A DNA stretch of 64,000 nucleotides from Aureococcus anophagefferens. Lineage: Eukaryota > Sar > Pelagophyceae > Pelagomonadales > Pelagomonadaceae. The notes below the pieces were generated by a model. That model ran no database searches. It was not told the DNA's origin and saw nothing but the letters and a program-made list of their open reading frames with translations. Positions 27,377 through 36,831 of this stretch are shown one piece after another (the first letter of the stretch is position 1; each line of letters opens with the position of its first letter). Where the stretch lies: positions 421,443 through 485,442 of the forward strand of contig NW_008705579.1 of the NCBI RefSeq assembly GCF_000186865.1, written 5' to 3'. Both the position numbers and the translations under genes were made by a program.

Positions 27377-28507
27377 TTACGCGCCGCACGCCGCGGGGCA
27401 GCTCTGGAAGGCCCAGGAGTCGTCGTCGCCCTTGACCGTGCATCGCGCGGGCGCGTCGTTCGCGACCCAGGGGCAGTCCTTGGACGGCTTGTTCTTCTTC
27501 GCCCAGGACGCGTCGTCGGCCCCGGCGTACCAGCCGATCAGGCACGCGGCCCGGCACGATTCGAACGCGTAGGTGCCGTCGTCGCCGACGGCGACGCAGC
27601 GGCTCGTCGCCGCGGCCGCCCACGCGCAGTCCTTCCACGGCTGGTCCTTCTTCGCCCACGTGTTCGAGTCGCGATAGCCCTCGTAGAAGCAGCGCCGCGT
27701 CGCCGACGGGCAGGATTCGAAGGCCATGGATCCGTCCTCGCCGATCACCGACGCGCGGTTGTAGTAGTAGCCCGTCACCCAGCCGCAGTCCTTGGCCGCG
27801 TCGCTCTTCTTGTGCCAGGACGCCGAGTCGCCGGCGCACTCGTAGGGGCACGTGCTGCAGGTCGCGGGGCAGCTCTGCCACGCCTGGGTCTCGTCGCCTT
27901 TCGCCGCGCAGCGGTCCTCGGGGACCTTGGCGACCCAGGCGCAGTCCTTGGCCGGCGCGTTCTTCTTGTGGAAGTCCGGCGCGTCGCTGCACGCCGTCGG
28001 GGCGACCGTCGGCGCCGCGGTCGGCGCCGGCGCCGGCTCCGGCGTCGGCGACGGCGCCGCGGGCGCCGCGAGCTCGCACGCGTCCGTGATTCTCACGCGG
28101 CCGTAGCCCGCGCTCCAGCCGCCGACGAGCGCCATGGCCGAGCCGTCCGTCGGCGCGGCGAGGTACGTGTACGACTTGGCGGACCGCGCGCCGTCGCACC
28201 AGTCGTCGTCGAAGACGCCGCCCGAGAGGTCGAAGAGGACGCCGCCGCCGCCGGGCGGCAGCGGGCTCATCGTCGCCGCGTAGGTCGCGCCCGGCTCGTA
28301 GGTACCGCCGCAGGCCACGGCGACGCCGTCCCTCTGGAACTCGACCGTGCGGTACGTGTCCGCCTCCGTGGCCTGGCCCATCATCGTCGTGCCGACGACG
28401 AGCTCCCGGCTGCAGGCGACGATCGTCGGGTAAGCCGCCGCGCAGGATGGGCAGATGACGAACGCGGCGCGGCGCAGCGCGGCGCAGCGCGATCTTCGGT
28501 GCTGCAT
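27377..28507 (-). CDS. Secreted protein with four Cys-rich KDCxW repeats
   Basis: The 376-residue product has an N-terminal Cys-containing beta domain of reeler/DOMON-like appearance (GVLFDLSGGVFDDDWC). A Pro/Ala/Thr linker follows, then four repeats of about 50 residues. The repeat pattern is W-x-K-K-x4-K-D-C-x-W-V, then R-C-x-x-x-G-D, then A-x-x-S-C-P-A-x-C. Such modules recur in extracellular proteins of diatoms and other stramenopiles, and their function is not known. The start is uncertain: ATG 28507 gives an N-terminus with only a weak hydrophobic segment (FVICPSCAAAYPTIVA). Disulfide-rich extracellular location is inferred from the paired cysteines. Confidence 0.6.
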   Translation of the reverse strand: MQHRRSRCAALRRAAFVICPSCAAAYPTIVACSRELVVGTTMMGQATEADTYRTVEFQRDGVAVACGGTYEPGATYAATMSPLPPGGGGVLFDLSGGVFDDDWCDGARSAKSYTYLAAPTDGSAMALVGGWSAGYGRVRITDACELAAPAAPSPTPEPAPAPTAAPTVAPTACSDAPDFHKKNAPAKDCAWVAKVPEDRCAAKGDETQAWQSCPATCSTCPYECAGDSASWHKKSDAAKDCGWVTGYYYNRASVIGEDGSMAFESCPSATRRCFYEGYRDSNTWAKKDQPWKDCAWAAAATSRCVAVGDDGTYAFESCRAACLIGWYAGADDASWAKKNKPSKDCPWVANDAPARCTVKGDDDSWAFQSCPAACGA

Positions 28508-28597
28508 CTCGAGCACTACGTTGCCTCGCTGACGCGGTGCGACACAGCCCACATCGCAAGGCTGCCCAAAAATCGAGGCCTGAGGTGGCTTGAAGTT

Positions 28598-28700
28598 CAA
28601 GGTGACGCTCTTAGATTGTCCGGCCCCGCGCCGCGCCACCAGACTTCGTGCCGTGCAAGGTGACGCTCTTAAATGTCCGGCCCCGCGCCGCGCCACCAGG
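28598..28700. repeat. ~45-bp direct duplication of a gene 3' end
   Basis: AAGGTGACGCTCTTA followed by TGTCCGGCCCCGCGCCGCG occurs at about 28598-28643 and 28656-28700 with few differences. The inner copy holds the last codons and stop of the double sulfotransferase gene; the outer copy lies just beyond that stop. Confidence 0.65.
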
Positions 28701-31230
28701 ACCGCCGCTTCTTCTTCCGCGGCTTCGGCGTCGGCATGGGCGACGGCCGGGGCACGGGCGGCCGCGACGACGCGAGGCGGACGTCGCCCGCGTCGGGCAG
28801 GTCCGCGCGCGCGCGCGCGCACCAGTCGAACGCGCCCGGCGGCGCGTCGAGGAGCGCCTCGAGGCGCCGCTCGCAGTCGACGAGGACCGGCAGGCAGTTG
28901 ACCGTGCGCCGGAGCAGGGGCAGCACCGTCGCGTTGGAGGCGAGGTGGAAGTTGCCGAGGAGGTCGAGGTCCTCCGTCGCGTACGCGTGCGCCGGGAGCT
29001 CGAGGAAGTCGTGGACGTCGTCGAGGATGCGCTGGCGCACGGGCACGTCGCCGCGCAGGTCGTCGGAGTCGAGCAGCAGGAACCGGTCCCTCGGGAACGC
29101 GTCGAACCACGGCGCGAGCTTGTCGACGTAGCAGTTGTCCCGGAGGATCTGCGCGAGCTTGGGGGGCATCGCGTTCGACCCGTCGAGGAGGCTGTCCTGG
29201 AGGCGCTCGAGCTTTCGCGTCGCCAGGGGGTTCGACATGAAGCGGTCCGCCGGCGACTTGAGCAGCACGAGGAGGCGCAGGTGCGGGAGGTTTCGCGAGA
29301 GCCAGAGCCGCGTCGCCTCGTTCGCCGGGACCTGGGCGGCGTCGCGTCGACCTCTCTCGAACGTCGGGACGCCAGGGCGTCGCGTCGACCTCTCTCGAAG
29401 GTCGGGACGCCAGGGCGTCGCGAGGAACGCTCTCGAAGGTCGGGACGCCGGCCCGCGCGCCCATGTCGCCGCCGAGCATGGGCGTCGCGTCGAAGGTCAC
29501 GTCGCGGTCCGGCTTCGACCTACGGGGCGCGTCGAGGTGATTCCACGTACGAGCAGCACTCGCGTCTCCGGACGGCGCGCCCGTCGGCGGACGCCGGCGT
29601 CGACGCGACGATCGGGAACGTCCGCGCGTACTCCTCGAGGTCGCAGCGGCTCGAGTTGTTGGGCCCGTGGTGGAGGTCGCAGTTCTCGGGCCGCGAGAAG
29701 TAGAAGTGCTCCTTGCGCGTGCCGAAGCCGCAGCGCGGGTGCGCGGCGAGGTACTTGGCGAGCGACGTCGTCCCGCAGCGGCCGAAGCCGATGATGAGGA
29801 AGCTCGGCGCGCAGTAGCGCTCCACGTGGCCCCGGTCGCCGACCCTCCGCGGGAAGCAGCGCGGCGCGGGCCGCGGCGGGGACCGCGCGGCCGCCCTCAG
29901 CGTGAGGCCGTAGGCGTAGCGGCCGCGCCCCGCGGCGGCGCGCCGCGGCGCCGGGGGCGGGAGCGTCGGGTCCGCGACGGGCGGCTTGGACCGCGAGAGC
30001 ACGCGCGCGCCCGGGTCGACGGCGCGCGACGCCGCGCACCAGTCGAGCGGCGCGGCGCCCGGCGCGATCGCGGCGCGGAGGCGCGCCTGGGCGGGGTGGT
30101 TCGACGGAGCTCTCCGAGAGACGATCGCTCGTCCAAACATCAGCCGAAACGAGTGGATAACGCAGGGGCCTTGGGAAATTTGCGGCGCGGAGGCGCGCCT
30201 CGCAGGCCGCGAGCGCGGGGAGGCAGTTCACCGTGGACCGCAGCGCCGGGCTCACGGTCGTGTTCGTGAACTTGCGGAAGTTGCCGAGCTCCGCGAGGTC
30301 CTCCGCCGGGTACGCGTGCGGCGGCAGCCTCAGGAAGTCGTGGACCTCGTCGAGCATGGCCTGGCGCCGCGTCTCCACCCGGAGGTCCTCCGACTGGAGC
30401 AGCAGGAACCGCTCCGGCGGGAAGAACTTCAGCCAGGCCTGAGCGCGAAAAGGGGGGCGTTCGAGCGCCGCGACGTCCGGGGAGGGGGGAGTCGAGCGCC
30501 GCGACGTCCAGGGGGGTTCGAAAGACGTGCTCTCGCGCGCGCGCCGCGACGTCCCCGAGAGACAACGCACCTCGAGCTTGTCGACGTAGCAGTTGTCGAG
30601 GAGGAGCTGCCGGAGCTTGCGCGGCATCGCGTTCGTGCCCGCCTCGAGCGAGTCCTGGAAGCGCGCGACCTTGTTCGACGCGAGCGGGTTCGACATGAAG
30701 CGGTCCGCGGGGGACTTGACGAGCACGAGGAACCGGAGGCCCGGCAGCCGCGTCGCGAGCCACGCCATCGTCCGCTCGCTCGCCGGCACGCCCATGTCGC
30801 CGCCGAGCATGGGCGTCGCGTCGAAGGTCGCGTCGCGCTGCGGCTCCTTGCGCGCCACGGGGAACTGGGACGCGTAGGCGGAGACGTCGCAGGCGCTGCC
30901 GTTGTTCGGCCCGTGCTGGAGGTCGCAGAACTCGGGCCGGTAGAAGTAGAAGTGCTCCTTGCGCGTGCCGAACGACGCGCGCGGGTGCCTGTTGAGGTAC
31001 CGCGCCAGCGACGTCGTCCCGCAGCGGCCGAAGCCGATGATGAGGAAGCTCGGCGCGCAGAGCCGCTTGAAGCGCCGCCGGCTGCCGTCGGCCGGCGGCG
31101 GCACGCACCGCGGGCCGTAGGCGCCGGCGTCCGGGAGCTGAATGGTGGCGACGCGCTGGTCCTTTTGGAGCCGCATGGTCCACTGCGTCGCCTGGGCCGC
31201 GGCGAGCAGCAGGATCATTTGGCGTCGCAT
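28669..31230 (-). CDS. Double-domain sulfotransferase, five exons
   Basis: Exons on the minus strand are 31230-30571, 30438-30199, 30086-29605, 29519-29447 and 29331-28669, giving 705 residues with every phase matching. After an N-terminal anchor (MILLLAAAQATQWTM) come two homologous sulfotransferase domains. Domain 1 has SFLIIGFGRCGTTSLARYL (from residue 61), FDATPMLGGDMG and LVLVKSPADRFMSNPLA. Domain 2 repeats SFLIIGFGRCGTTSLAKYL (about 395), FDATPMLGGDMG and LVLLKSPADRFMSNPLA. Both have the PAPS-binding loop and 3'-phosphate block. None of the introns is at a shared position in the two domains. A Golgi role in polysaccharide sulfation is inferred. Two separate genes remain possible if intron 30087-30198 is not spliced. 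Confidence 0.75.
29332..29446 (-). repeat. 115-bp intron built of tandem repeats with a target duplication
   Basis: The intron, GT to CCCAG on the minus strand, consists of about three copies of a 35-40 bp unit with GACGCCCTGGCGTCCCGAC and TTCGAGAGAGGTCGACGC. Flanks are GTCCCGAC at the donor and GTCCCGGC at the acceptor, 7 of 8 identical. Confidence 0.6.
30087..30198 (-). mobile_element. Degenerate introner, 112 bp, GC-AG
   Basis: The minus-strand sequence keeps CACTCGTTTCGGCTGAT and GGACGAGCGATC from the introner family but is shortened at both ends. It ends CCGCCCAG. A 17-bp direct repeat, GCGCGCCTCCGCGCCGC, flanks it (30182-30198 and 30070-30086), longer than the 8 bp seen elsewhere. Splicing with the GC donor at 30198 joins the frames in phase 0. 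Confidence 0.7.
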
Positions 31231-31466
31231 TTGTTTGTTGGGGCTAGCCCATGGGCATTACATCATCGTCGTCGCGCAGGGGCGTCCGCGTCCGTTTGTG
31301 TTTGTGGGTGCAGTATTGAACGGACGGCCCGAACTTGTGCAAAATGAGGTGCAGAAACAGCAGCTGCCCTTTGCCGACCCCCGGCCAAATTCTGCTGTGT
31401 TGGCGGGCTCGACCGCCAAAGAGACAGGGCTTGTTGGATCCGCCTCGCGTCGGCAACAGGCGAGCC

Positions 31467-32717
31467 ATGAGGGGCCCGCCCGCCCTCGGGTGTTTCGGGG
31501 GCGTGCTCTGCCCCGCCTTCTCGTCGACCCCGGACGCCGCGCCGGCGAAAAAATCGGCCACGAAGGCCTTGAAATCGCCCCTGGAGGCCGCGGTGTCCGG
31601 CGAGGCTGAAAGTGCCCTCTTCGAAGACAACACTCTGCGCCGGTCCATCATCAGCCCGCGGGCGGGGGCCTACGCGAAGCCCCACGGGGACGTGAGCGCG
31701 TCGGAGCGGCGGGGCGAGACCGCGGGGTACCTCGGCGCGCGCCAGGCGCACGTGTCGGAGGACGGCGCGTCCGTCGAGGTGCCGCAGCACGAGACGCCGG
31801 ACCAGTCGTCGGAGGACGACGAGGAGGCGACGGTGAGCGTCAAGGTCGGCGCGCCGAGCCACGAGGCCAAGGCCCCGCGCGCGGGCCCCGCGCCCGCGTG
31901 CCTCGGCCGCCTCTTCGAGCCGTCCGCCGGCGCGCGGAGCTCGACCAAGGGCTCGTGCCTGTCCAAGAGCCACAGCGCCTGCTCCCTCGTCTCGGAATCT
32001 TCCCTCGAGGAGTTCGAGGAGGACGCGAAGACGCTCGCGCGGGCCGCGTGCCCGACTAGGGTGACGTTCGACTTCGGCAAGAACGAGCGGCACGACATCC
32101 CGAACTTGGACGACTTCGGGTGGCGCTGCCGCCGCGAGTGCTACTGGCAGCCGGAAGAGTACGCGGCCATGTCCCAGAGCCGGCTCCGCCTCGAGCGCGC
32201 GGTGCTCGAGACGGGCGGCCGCGTGCCCATCCAGGGCGAGTCGCGCCGGGGCCTGGGCCTCGTCTGCGAGCCGGAGACGCGGCTCGCGCGCGCGTCGAAG
32301 ATCCAGCAGACGTCCCGCGCCGTGCTCCGCATGCACGCCGAGGGCGCGTCCGCCGCGCGGCTCGCGCGCTTCGCGGCCGACGCGAGCAAGTGGGCGACGA
32401 ACAACGCTTTGATCACCGCGGAGAAGGACTTGGACGCCGCGCGCGCGGCGCTGGCCGAGCCGCCGTCGGCGACGCCCAAGGTCCTGCGCACGACGCCGTC
32501 CGGCGCGCCGCCGCCGCCGCCGGGGCCGATGCCGCGCTGCGACTCGAACACGGCGTCGACGGACGGCCTCGCGTCGATGATCCGGAACGACTCGCTCAAC
32601 AACATGGCGACGCTCGTCGAGGTGAGCCAGCAGAAGAGCCCCATCTCGGCCCTCGAGTCCTACAGCGCCTCGCGGACGCGCCACCGCATCGCGCCCGCCG
32701 CGGCCGCGTACCGCTGA
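31467..32717 (+). CDS. Uncharacterised stramenopile-type protein with RRGLG region
   Basis: The 416-residue product is mostly disordered and Ser/Ala/Pro/Glu-rich up to about residue 215. The C-terminal half contains a conserved-looking block: TRVTFDFGKNERHDIP, YWQPEEYAAMSQSRLRLER, ESRRGLGLVCEPETR and a long helix ending SKWATNNALITAEKDLD. Proteins with an E-S-x-R-G-L motif followed by a helix and an A-x-x-x-G-x-x-D ending are common in diatoms and relatives, and I know of no assigned function. ATG 31467 was chosen; an in-frame start at 31335 would add 44 residues. No membrane segment is seen. Confidence 0.5.
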   Translation: MRGPPALGCFGGVLCPAFSSTPDAAPAKKSATKALKSPLEAAVSGEAESALFEDNTLRRSIISPRAGAYAKPHGDVSASERRGETAGYLGARQAHVSEDGASVEVPQHETPDQSSEDDEEATVSVKVGAPSHEAKAPRAGPAPACLGRLFEPSAGARSSTKGSCLSKSHSACSLVSESSLEEFEEDAKTLARAACPTRVTFDFGKNERHDIPNLDDFGWRCRRECYWQPEEYAAMSQSRLRLERAVLETGGRVPIQGESRRGLGLVCEPETRLARASKIQQTSRAVLRMHAEGASAARLARFAADASKWATNNALITAEKDLDAARAALAEPPSATPKVLRTTPSGAPPPPPGPMPRCDSNTASTDGLASMIRNDSLNNMATLVEVSQQKSPISALESYSASRTRHRIAPAAAAYR

Positions 32718-32842
32718 ATTTGAAGAACCACCGCCCCCCGTCGCCGCGCCCCCAAGGCCCGCCCCGGCGGCCCCGCCCCCTTCGAACCGACCCCGGCCCG
32801 CGCGCGCGCGCAGCGCGGCCCACACAAACACACACAAAAGCA

Positions 32843-32952
32843 ACATACTTAACCTGTCGTGTACCGTTACTTATCGGGTCCGGACGACGCGCGGCGGGGA
32901 CGACATACTTGTCGTGTACCGTCGAATTATTGCGTCCTCACGACGCGCAGCG
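32843..32952. repeat. ~50-bp direct duplication across a stop codon
   Basis: ACATACTT, TCGTGTACCGT and GACGACGCGC-type blocks recur in the same order at 32843-32896 and 32903-32952. The second copy is the 3' end of the METTL21-like gene, including its stop. The first copy, downstream on the minus strand, would read nearly the same last residues (RVVRTR and stop). Confidence 0.6.
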
Positions 32953-33739
32953 GCGCCTCCGCGCCGAGGTCCCCGGCGTATTTGGCGACGTCGCCCCGGG
33001 GGATCTCCGTCGACGCGCGGCCGACGAGCGCGAAGAACTCGCCGAGGTCCCGGACCCGGCAGCCGTAGCGCTCCTGGATCGCGAGCCACGTCGCACACCC
33101 GCGCGGCGCGGTCGCGAGCGTCGCGGCGAGCTGCCGCCACGGCACCTCGCACTGCACCGAGTAGAGGAGGTCCGAGCCGACGACGACGTCGAAGGGGTCG
33201 TCCTCCGACGGCACCGGGTCGCCGAACGCGAGCGGCGCCACGCGGACGCGGTCCGCGACGCCGTTGAGCGCCGCGTTGGCCCGGATGAGCGGCAGGGCCT
33301 CGGGCAGGTCCGTGAGGGTCACCCGCGCCGTCGGGTACCGCAGCGCGATCCACAGGCCGACCGCGCCCGTGCCGGCGCCGAGCTCCAATATCCGCCGGCC
33401 CGCGAGGTCCGCGCGCGCGGGGTTCGCGGCGAAGAGCGCGCAGAGCGCGCGCGCGGCGCCCCAGCACACGCCGCCCTTGCAGGCGAGGTCCGCGCCCCGC
33501 TGCCGCAGCCGCACGGACGCGCCGCCCGCGACGAGCGCGGTCTCGGCGTCGCGCTGCGGGTCGCCGGCGTCGGAGCGCGGCGGCGGCTCGGCGTCGTCGG
33601 CGTCCGCATGCCACGGCGCCGCGGGCGGCGGCGCGAAGCCCGACGACTCGTCATCGGACTCGGAGCCGCTCGAGGACTCGGCGCCGAAGAGGGCGCCGAG
33701 CATGGGCGCGTCCACGCTGTCGTTCCTGCGCTCACTCAT
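32927..33739 (-). CDS. METTL21-type (methyltransferase family 16) protein methyltransferase
   Basis: The 270-residue product has a disordered acidic N-terminus (about 1-65) and a seven-beta-strand SAM methyltransferase. CKGGVCWGAARALC precedes motif I RILELGAGTGAVGLW (about residues 116-130). An acidic VTLTDLPEALP follows, then FDVVVGSDLLY, the SD-L-Y form of the D/ExxF-Y post-II motif of the lysine methyltransferase group. METTL21 enzymes methylate lysines on chaperones, translation factors and similar targets; the target here is unknown. Single exon. Confidence 0.8.
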   Translation of the reverse strand: MSERRNDSVDAPMLGALFGAESSSGSESDDESSGFAPPPAAPWHADADDAEPPPRSDAGDPQRDAETALVAGGASVRLRQRGADLACKGGVCWGAARALCALFAANPARADLAGRRILELGAGTGAVGLWIALRYPTARVTLTDLPEALPLIRANAALNGVADRVRVAPLAFGDPVPSEDDPFDVVVGSDLLYSVQCEVPWRQLAATLATAPRGCATWLAIQERYGCRVRDLGEFFALVGRASTEIPRGDVAKYAGDLGAEAPLRVVRTQ

Positions 33740-34014
33740 GGCTGCGGCAGCGCACTTCTTGCGGGACGACTACGTCATGCGGCGCAGGACGAGGTTAGAC
33801 TTTGAGCATGCTGCCGCACATTCACATGTCCACAAGTGCATGCTGCAGAGAACGCCTCAGAGAGGGTGCAGGAGCCGCACGCGCGCTAAAAAAGCTATTG
33901 TCCAAGACCGCATCGACAAATTTCAGCTGCCGACCGCATCGGCAATTTTACCGGCAGCGCAGCGCGGCGGCCGGGGTGGACGGCGCCGCGCTGGAAAGTA
34001 CCACAATCGAAAGA

Positions 34015-34623
34015 TTACAGCTCCGCCTGCAGCGCGTCGAGGCGCTTCTTGTTCCGCTTCGCGATGATCCTCAGCGTCTTCTGCCGCTCGGGCTCCGTCA
34101 TCTCGTGCCAGTTCGTGATGCGGCTCAGCGTGCCGTCCTTGTTCACGACCATGGGCCCGAGGGAATCGAGCTTCACGGGCAGGCCGTCGACCTCGACGGT
34201 CTCGGCGCCCGCGGCGGACGGGTTCGCGGCCTCGGCGGGGAGCGCGAGCGGCTCGTCGGTCGCCGGCGCCGCGTCGGCGACGGCCAGCAGCTCGCAGTCG
34301 TAGGCGACGTCGCCGCGCGCGGGCACCTTGCCCGCGAGGCCCGCCTCGCCGTACGCGTAGTCGAAGCGCACCTCGAAGCTCGCGCGCTCGCCGACGCGCA
34401 TCGACGCGACGGCGACGTCGAGGCCGCGCACGTTGCCCGGCGCGCCGCAGACCCAGCGTTCCCGCGCCGCCTCGTGGAACACACCGGTACTCGAGCTCCG
34501 CGCCGTGTACGTGATCTCCGCGACCTGGCCGAGCACGGGCATGCGGCCCGCGCCGGCGCGGATGATCGACTTCATGACGCCGCCGTCCTGGCTCACGTCG
34601 AGGAGCTCGATGGCCGCGGCCAT
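34015..34623 (-). CDS. FKBP-type peptidyl-prolyl isomerase with C-terminal RNKKRL domain
   Basis: The 202-residue product opens with MAAAIELLDVSQDGGVMKSI and an FKBP fold (VLGQVAEITYTARS, MRVGERASFEVRFDYAYGE, VAYDCELLAV). The Tyr and Phe pattern of the active site is only partly kept, so catalysis is uncertain. The C-terminal 60 residues are a separate conserved unit, GPMVVNKDGTLSRITNW, then EMTEPERQKTLRIIAKRNKKRL, known as an orphan domain in plant and algal proteins. Start 34623 is preferred; an in-frame ATG at 34653 would add ten mostly hydrophobic residues. Confidence 0.75.
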   Translation of the reverse strand: MAAAIELLDVSQDGGVMKSIIRAGAGRMPVLGQVAEITYTARSSSTGVFHEAARERWVCGAPGNVRGLDVAVASMRVGERASFEVRFDYAYGEAGLAGKVPARGDVAYDCELLAVADAAPATDEPLALPAEAANPSAAGAETVEVDGLPVKLDSLGPMVVNKDGTLSRITNWHEMTEPERQKTLRIIAKRNKKRLDALQAEL

Positions 34624-35001
34624 GCTGATGATGCAGAGATGCGCAAGGCGCATGTATGTCGCCGCTGTGGCGCGGCGTGTTGCAGCGCGCAGCAGCAGCG
34701 CGCGCGCAGGCAAGGAGCGCTGTGGCGCGGCGCGTTGCAGCGCGCAGCAGCGGCGCGCGCGCAAGCGAGCGCCGAGAGCAGGAGTGAGAGAGATGAGAGC
34801 AGGTCTCCCTAGGCGCCTACGGTGACGGCACAAATCATGCTCGATGGTGATACTTCACCGAAACGAAACGGGCCTGCCAGAGACGGACACCGCCGCCGCC
34901 GTCGTACGCCGCCGCGCGCGTCGCCGTCGTCCTTTGGCGTCCATCGACTGCCTCCGCTGCCGCGACCGCAGCGGCTGCGAGCGGTCCACGGCGCCGCACC
35001 C
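34624..35001. promoter_or_regulatory. 378-bp divergent spacer with a 55-bp tandem repeat
   Basis: This spacer separates the divergent FKBP and EF-hand genes and must hold both promoters. At 34663-34717 and 34718-34772 there are two near-identical 55-bp units beginning CGCTGTGGCGCGGCG. No TATA-like box stands out. Confidence 0.4.
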
Positions 35002-36831
35002 ATGGGCCAGGGCTACGGCAAGGTCTTCGGCCCGCTCATGAGCCCGGAGGTGAAGCCGCTGACGGAGCTGCACATCAGCGACATCCGCAAGGCGCACAGC
35101 GTCTACATCAACCTCGAGGTGCAGCCCGGCGTGAGCAGCCCCCAGTTCGCGCAGATCTTCGGCTGCCTGCGCACGGCGGACCGCACCAAGGTCTTCAAGT
35201 TCTTCGCCAGGGACTCGGCGCACCGCCGCGTCGACGTCAACGAGATTTTAGCCGTGGCGATCCTGACGGCGACGGCGTTCGTCTCCGTGAAGACGCGCGT
35301 GCTCTTCCAGCTCTACGATCTCGACGACTCCATGGACCTGAGCCTCTCGGAGGCGGTCATGATGCTCGGGTCCGCGGTTCGGGGCCTCTCGCGGTGCACG
35401 GACGGCGCGAAGCCGTCGGCCCACGAGGTCGAGCTCTTCTGCGCCGAGCTCTTCAAGAAGATCGACATGGACGCCGACGACCGCGTCACGGAGGAGGAGT
35501 GGTCGTCCGCGTGCGCGCGGAACCCCGTCGTCCGCGCGTGCCTCGCGGGGCGGGAAAAGGGTGCGACATTCCCAACTTCAAAGGCTCTGATCTCGGCCGT
35601 TTTCCACTCGTTTCGGCTGATTTTTGGACGAGCGATCATCTCTCGGAACGGCCTCGACGCGTGGGCGCTTTTCCCCGGAACGCGCGCGCGCGGAACGCTC
35701 ACGTTGAATCACCCTTTTCCCGCCCAGGTGCCTCAACCGGTTCTGCCGCCGCGACTCCGCGTTCCGCGGCACCGTGCGGTCCAGCGCCGCCGGCGCGCAC
35801 CGGCCCACGCGGCCGTCGGGCGTGCGCAAGGGCGCGCGGCCCGGCGGCAAGGGCAAGAAGAAGCTGCGCCACGTCGCGAAGCGGCGGCGGAGCGGCTTGC
35901 CGCCGAACGCGGTGGTCATGCGGAACGTGAAGCGCGAGGTGCGGCTGCTCCGCGAGACCTTCGAGGCCATCGACGAGGACAACAACCAGGAGATCGACAT
36001 CAACGAGTTCCTGAAGACGCACGCGATCCCCGCGGGCGGCGGCCCGAAGCCCGTGCGCAACCGGCGCGGGTCCATGGACGACCCCGAACAGGCCCAGGGC
36101 AACTTTAGCGCGGAGCAGTCGGAGTGCGGCCGCTTCAACACGATCAACGTCCAGCCCGCGCGCAAGGTCATCCCGCCGACGATCCTGAAGATGTTCATGC
36201 AGATGGACGAGGACGGCGACGGCAAGATCACGTGGGTCGAGATTCTGCGCGTCATGTTCGCGTCCTACGGCAAGGCCGTCGTCGACGAGATCATCTCCTG
36301 GCCCATCGACGAGTACAAGAAGCTGCCGCGGGCCAACGTCGAGGAGGCGACGCCCGTCCACATCGACGTGTCCCACGAGTCGGACCTGAAGCAGCTCTTC
36401 GAGGTCTACGACGGGGCAGGACAAGAGAGCGAAATTCCCAACTTCAAAGGCTCATATCTCGGCCGGTTTCCACTCGTTTCGGCTGATTTTTGGACGAGCG
36501 ATCATCTCTCGGAACGGTCTCGCAGCGTGAATGCTTTTTCCGGAACGCGCGCGCGCGGAACACTCACGTTGAAGCGACGTTGAATCACCCTTGTGCTGCC
36601 CAGGTCTACGACAAGCGCGGCCGCGGCGACATCCCCATCTTCTACCTCGCGAAGCGCATGTCGGAGCTCCACGACCTCGACGAGGCCGACCTGCTCCACA
36701 TCTTCGAGACCGCGGGCCAGGAGCCCCGGGACCTCGTCGACGCGGACACGTACGTCGAGCTCATCAAGTTCCTCCTCGCGGGCGACTCGTCGATGACGTC
36801 CGTCATCGACCTCCTCAAATTGCAGAGCTAA
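35002..36831 (+). CDS. Multi-EF-hand calcium-binding protein, three exons
   Basis: Exons 35002-35537, 35728-36403 and 36604-36831 give 479 residues. Four EF-hand loops are visible: DLDDSMDLSLSE (106-117), DMDADDRVTEEE (155-166), DEDNNQEIDINE (261-272) and DEDGDGKITWVE (339-350). The third and fourth are the most canonical. A basic Arg/Lys linker (about 185-245) lies between the pairs. The protein starts MGQGYGKV; Gly2 could be myristoylated but Ser/Thr6 is absent. A Ca-sensor role is inferred. Both introns are introners in the same orientation. They split the coding sequence at phases 2 and 0 with exact frame recovery. Confidence 0.8.
35538..35727 (+). mobile_element. Introner intron, 190 bp, GT-AG
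   Basis: The target duplication is GTGCCTCG (35538-35545) and GTGCCTCA (35728-35735). The element runs from CGGGGCGGG to CCCGCCCAG. The interior has CACTCGTTTCGGCTGATTT, TGGACGAGCGATCATC and a CGCGCGCGCG run. The GT donor is the first dinucleotide of the target copy; the acceptor is the element's last CAG. Confidence 0.85.
36404..36603 (+). mobile_element. Introner intron, 200 bp, GT-AG
   Basis: The perfect target duplication GTCTACGA is at 36404-36411 and 36604-36611. The element starts CGGGGCAGGAC and ends GTGCTGCCCAG (inverted ends). Orientation and interior are the same as the copy at 35538. It sits at phase 0 between Glu and Val-Tyr-Asp codons. Confidence 0.9.

Noticed and set aside
28508..29500. 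Upstream extension of the Cys-rich repeat protein to 29500
   Set aside because: That frame runs antisense-free but across the sulfotransferase exon in another frame and is Arg/Pro low complexity.
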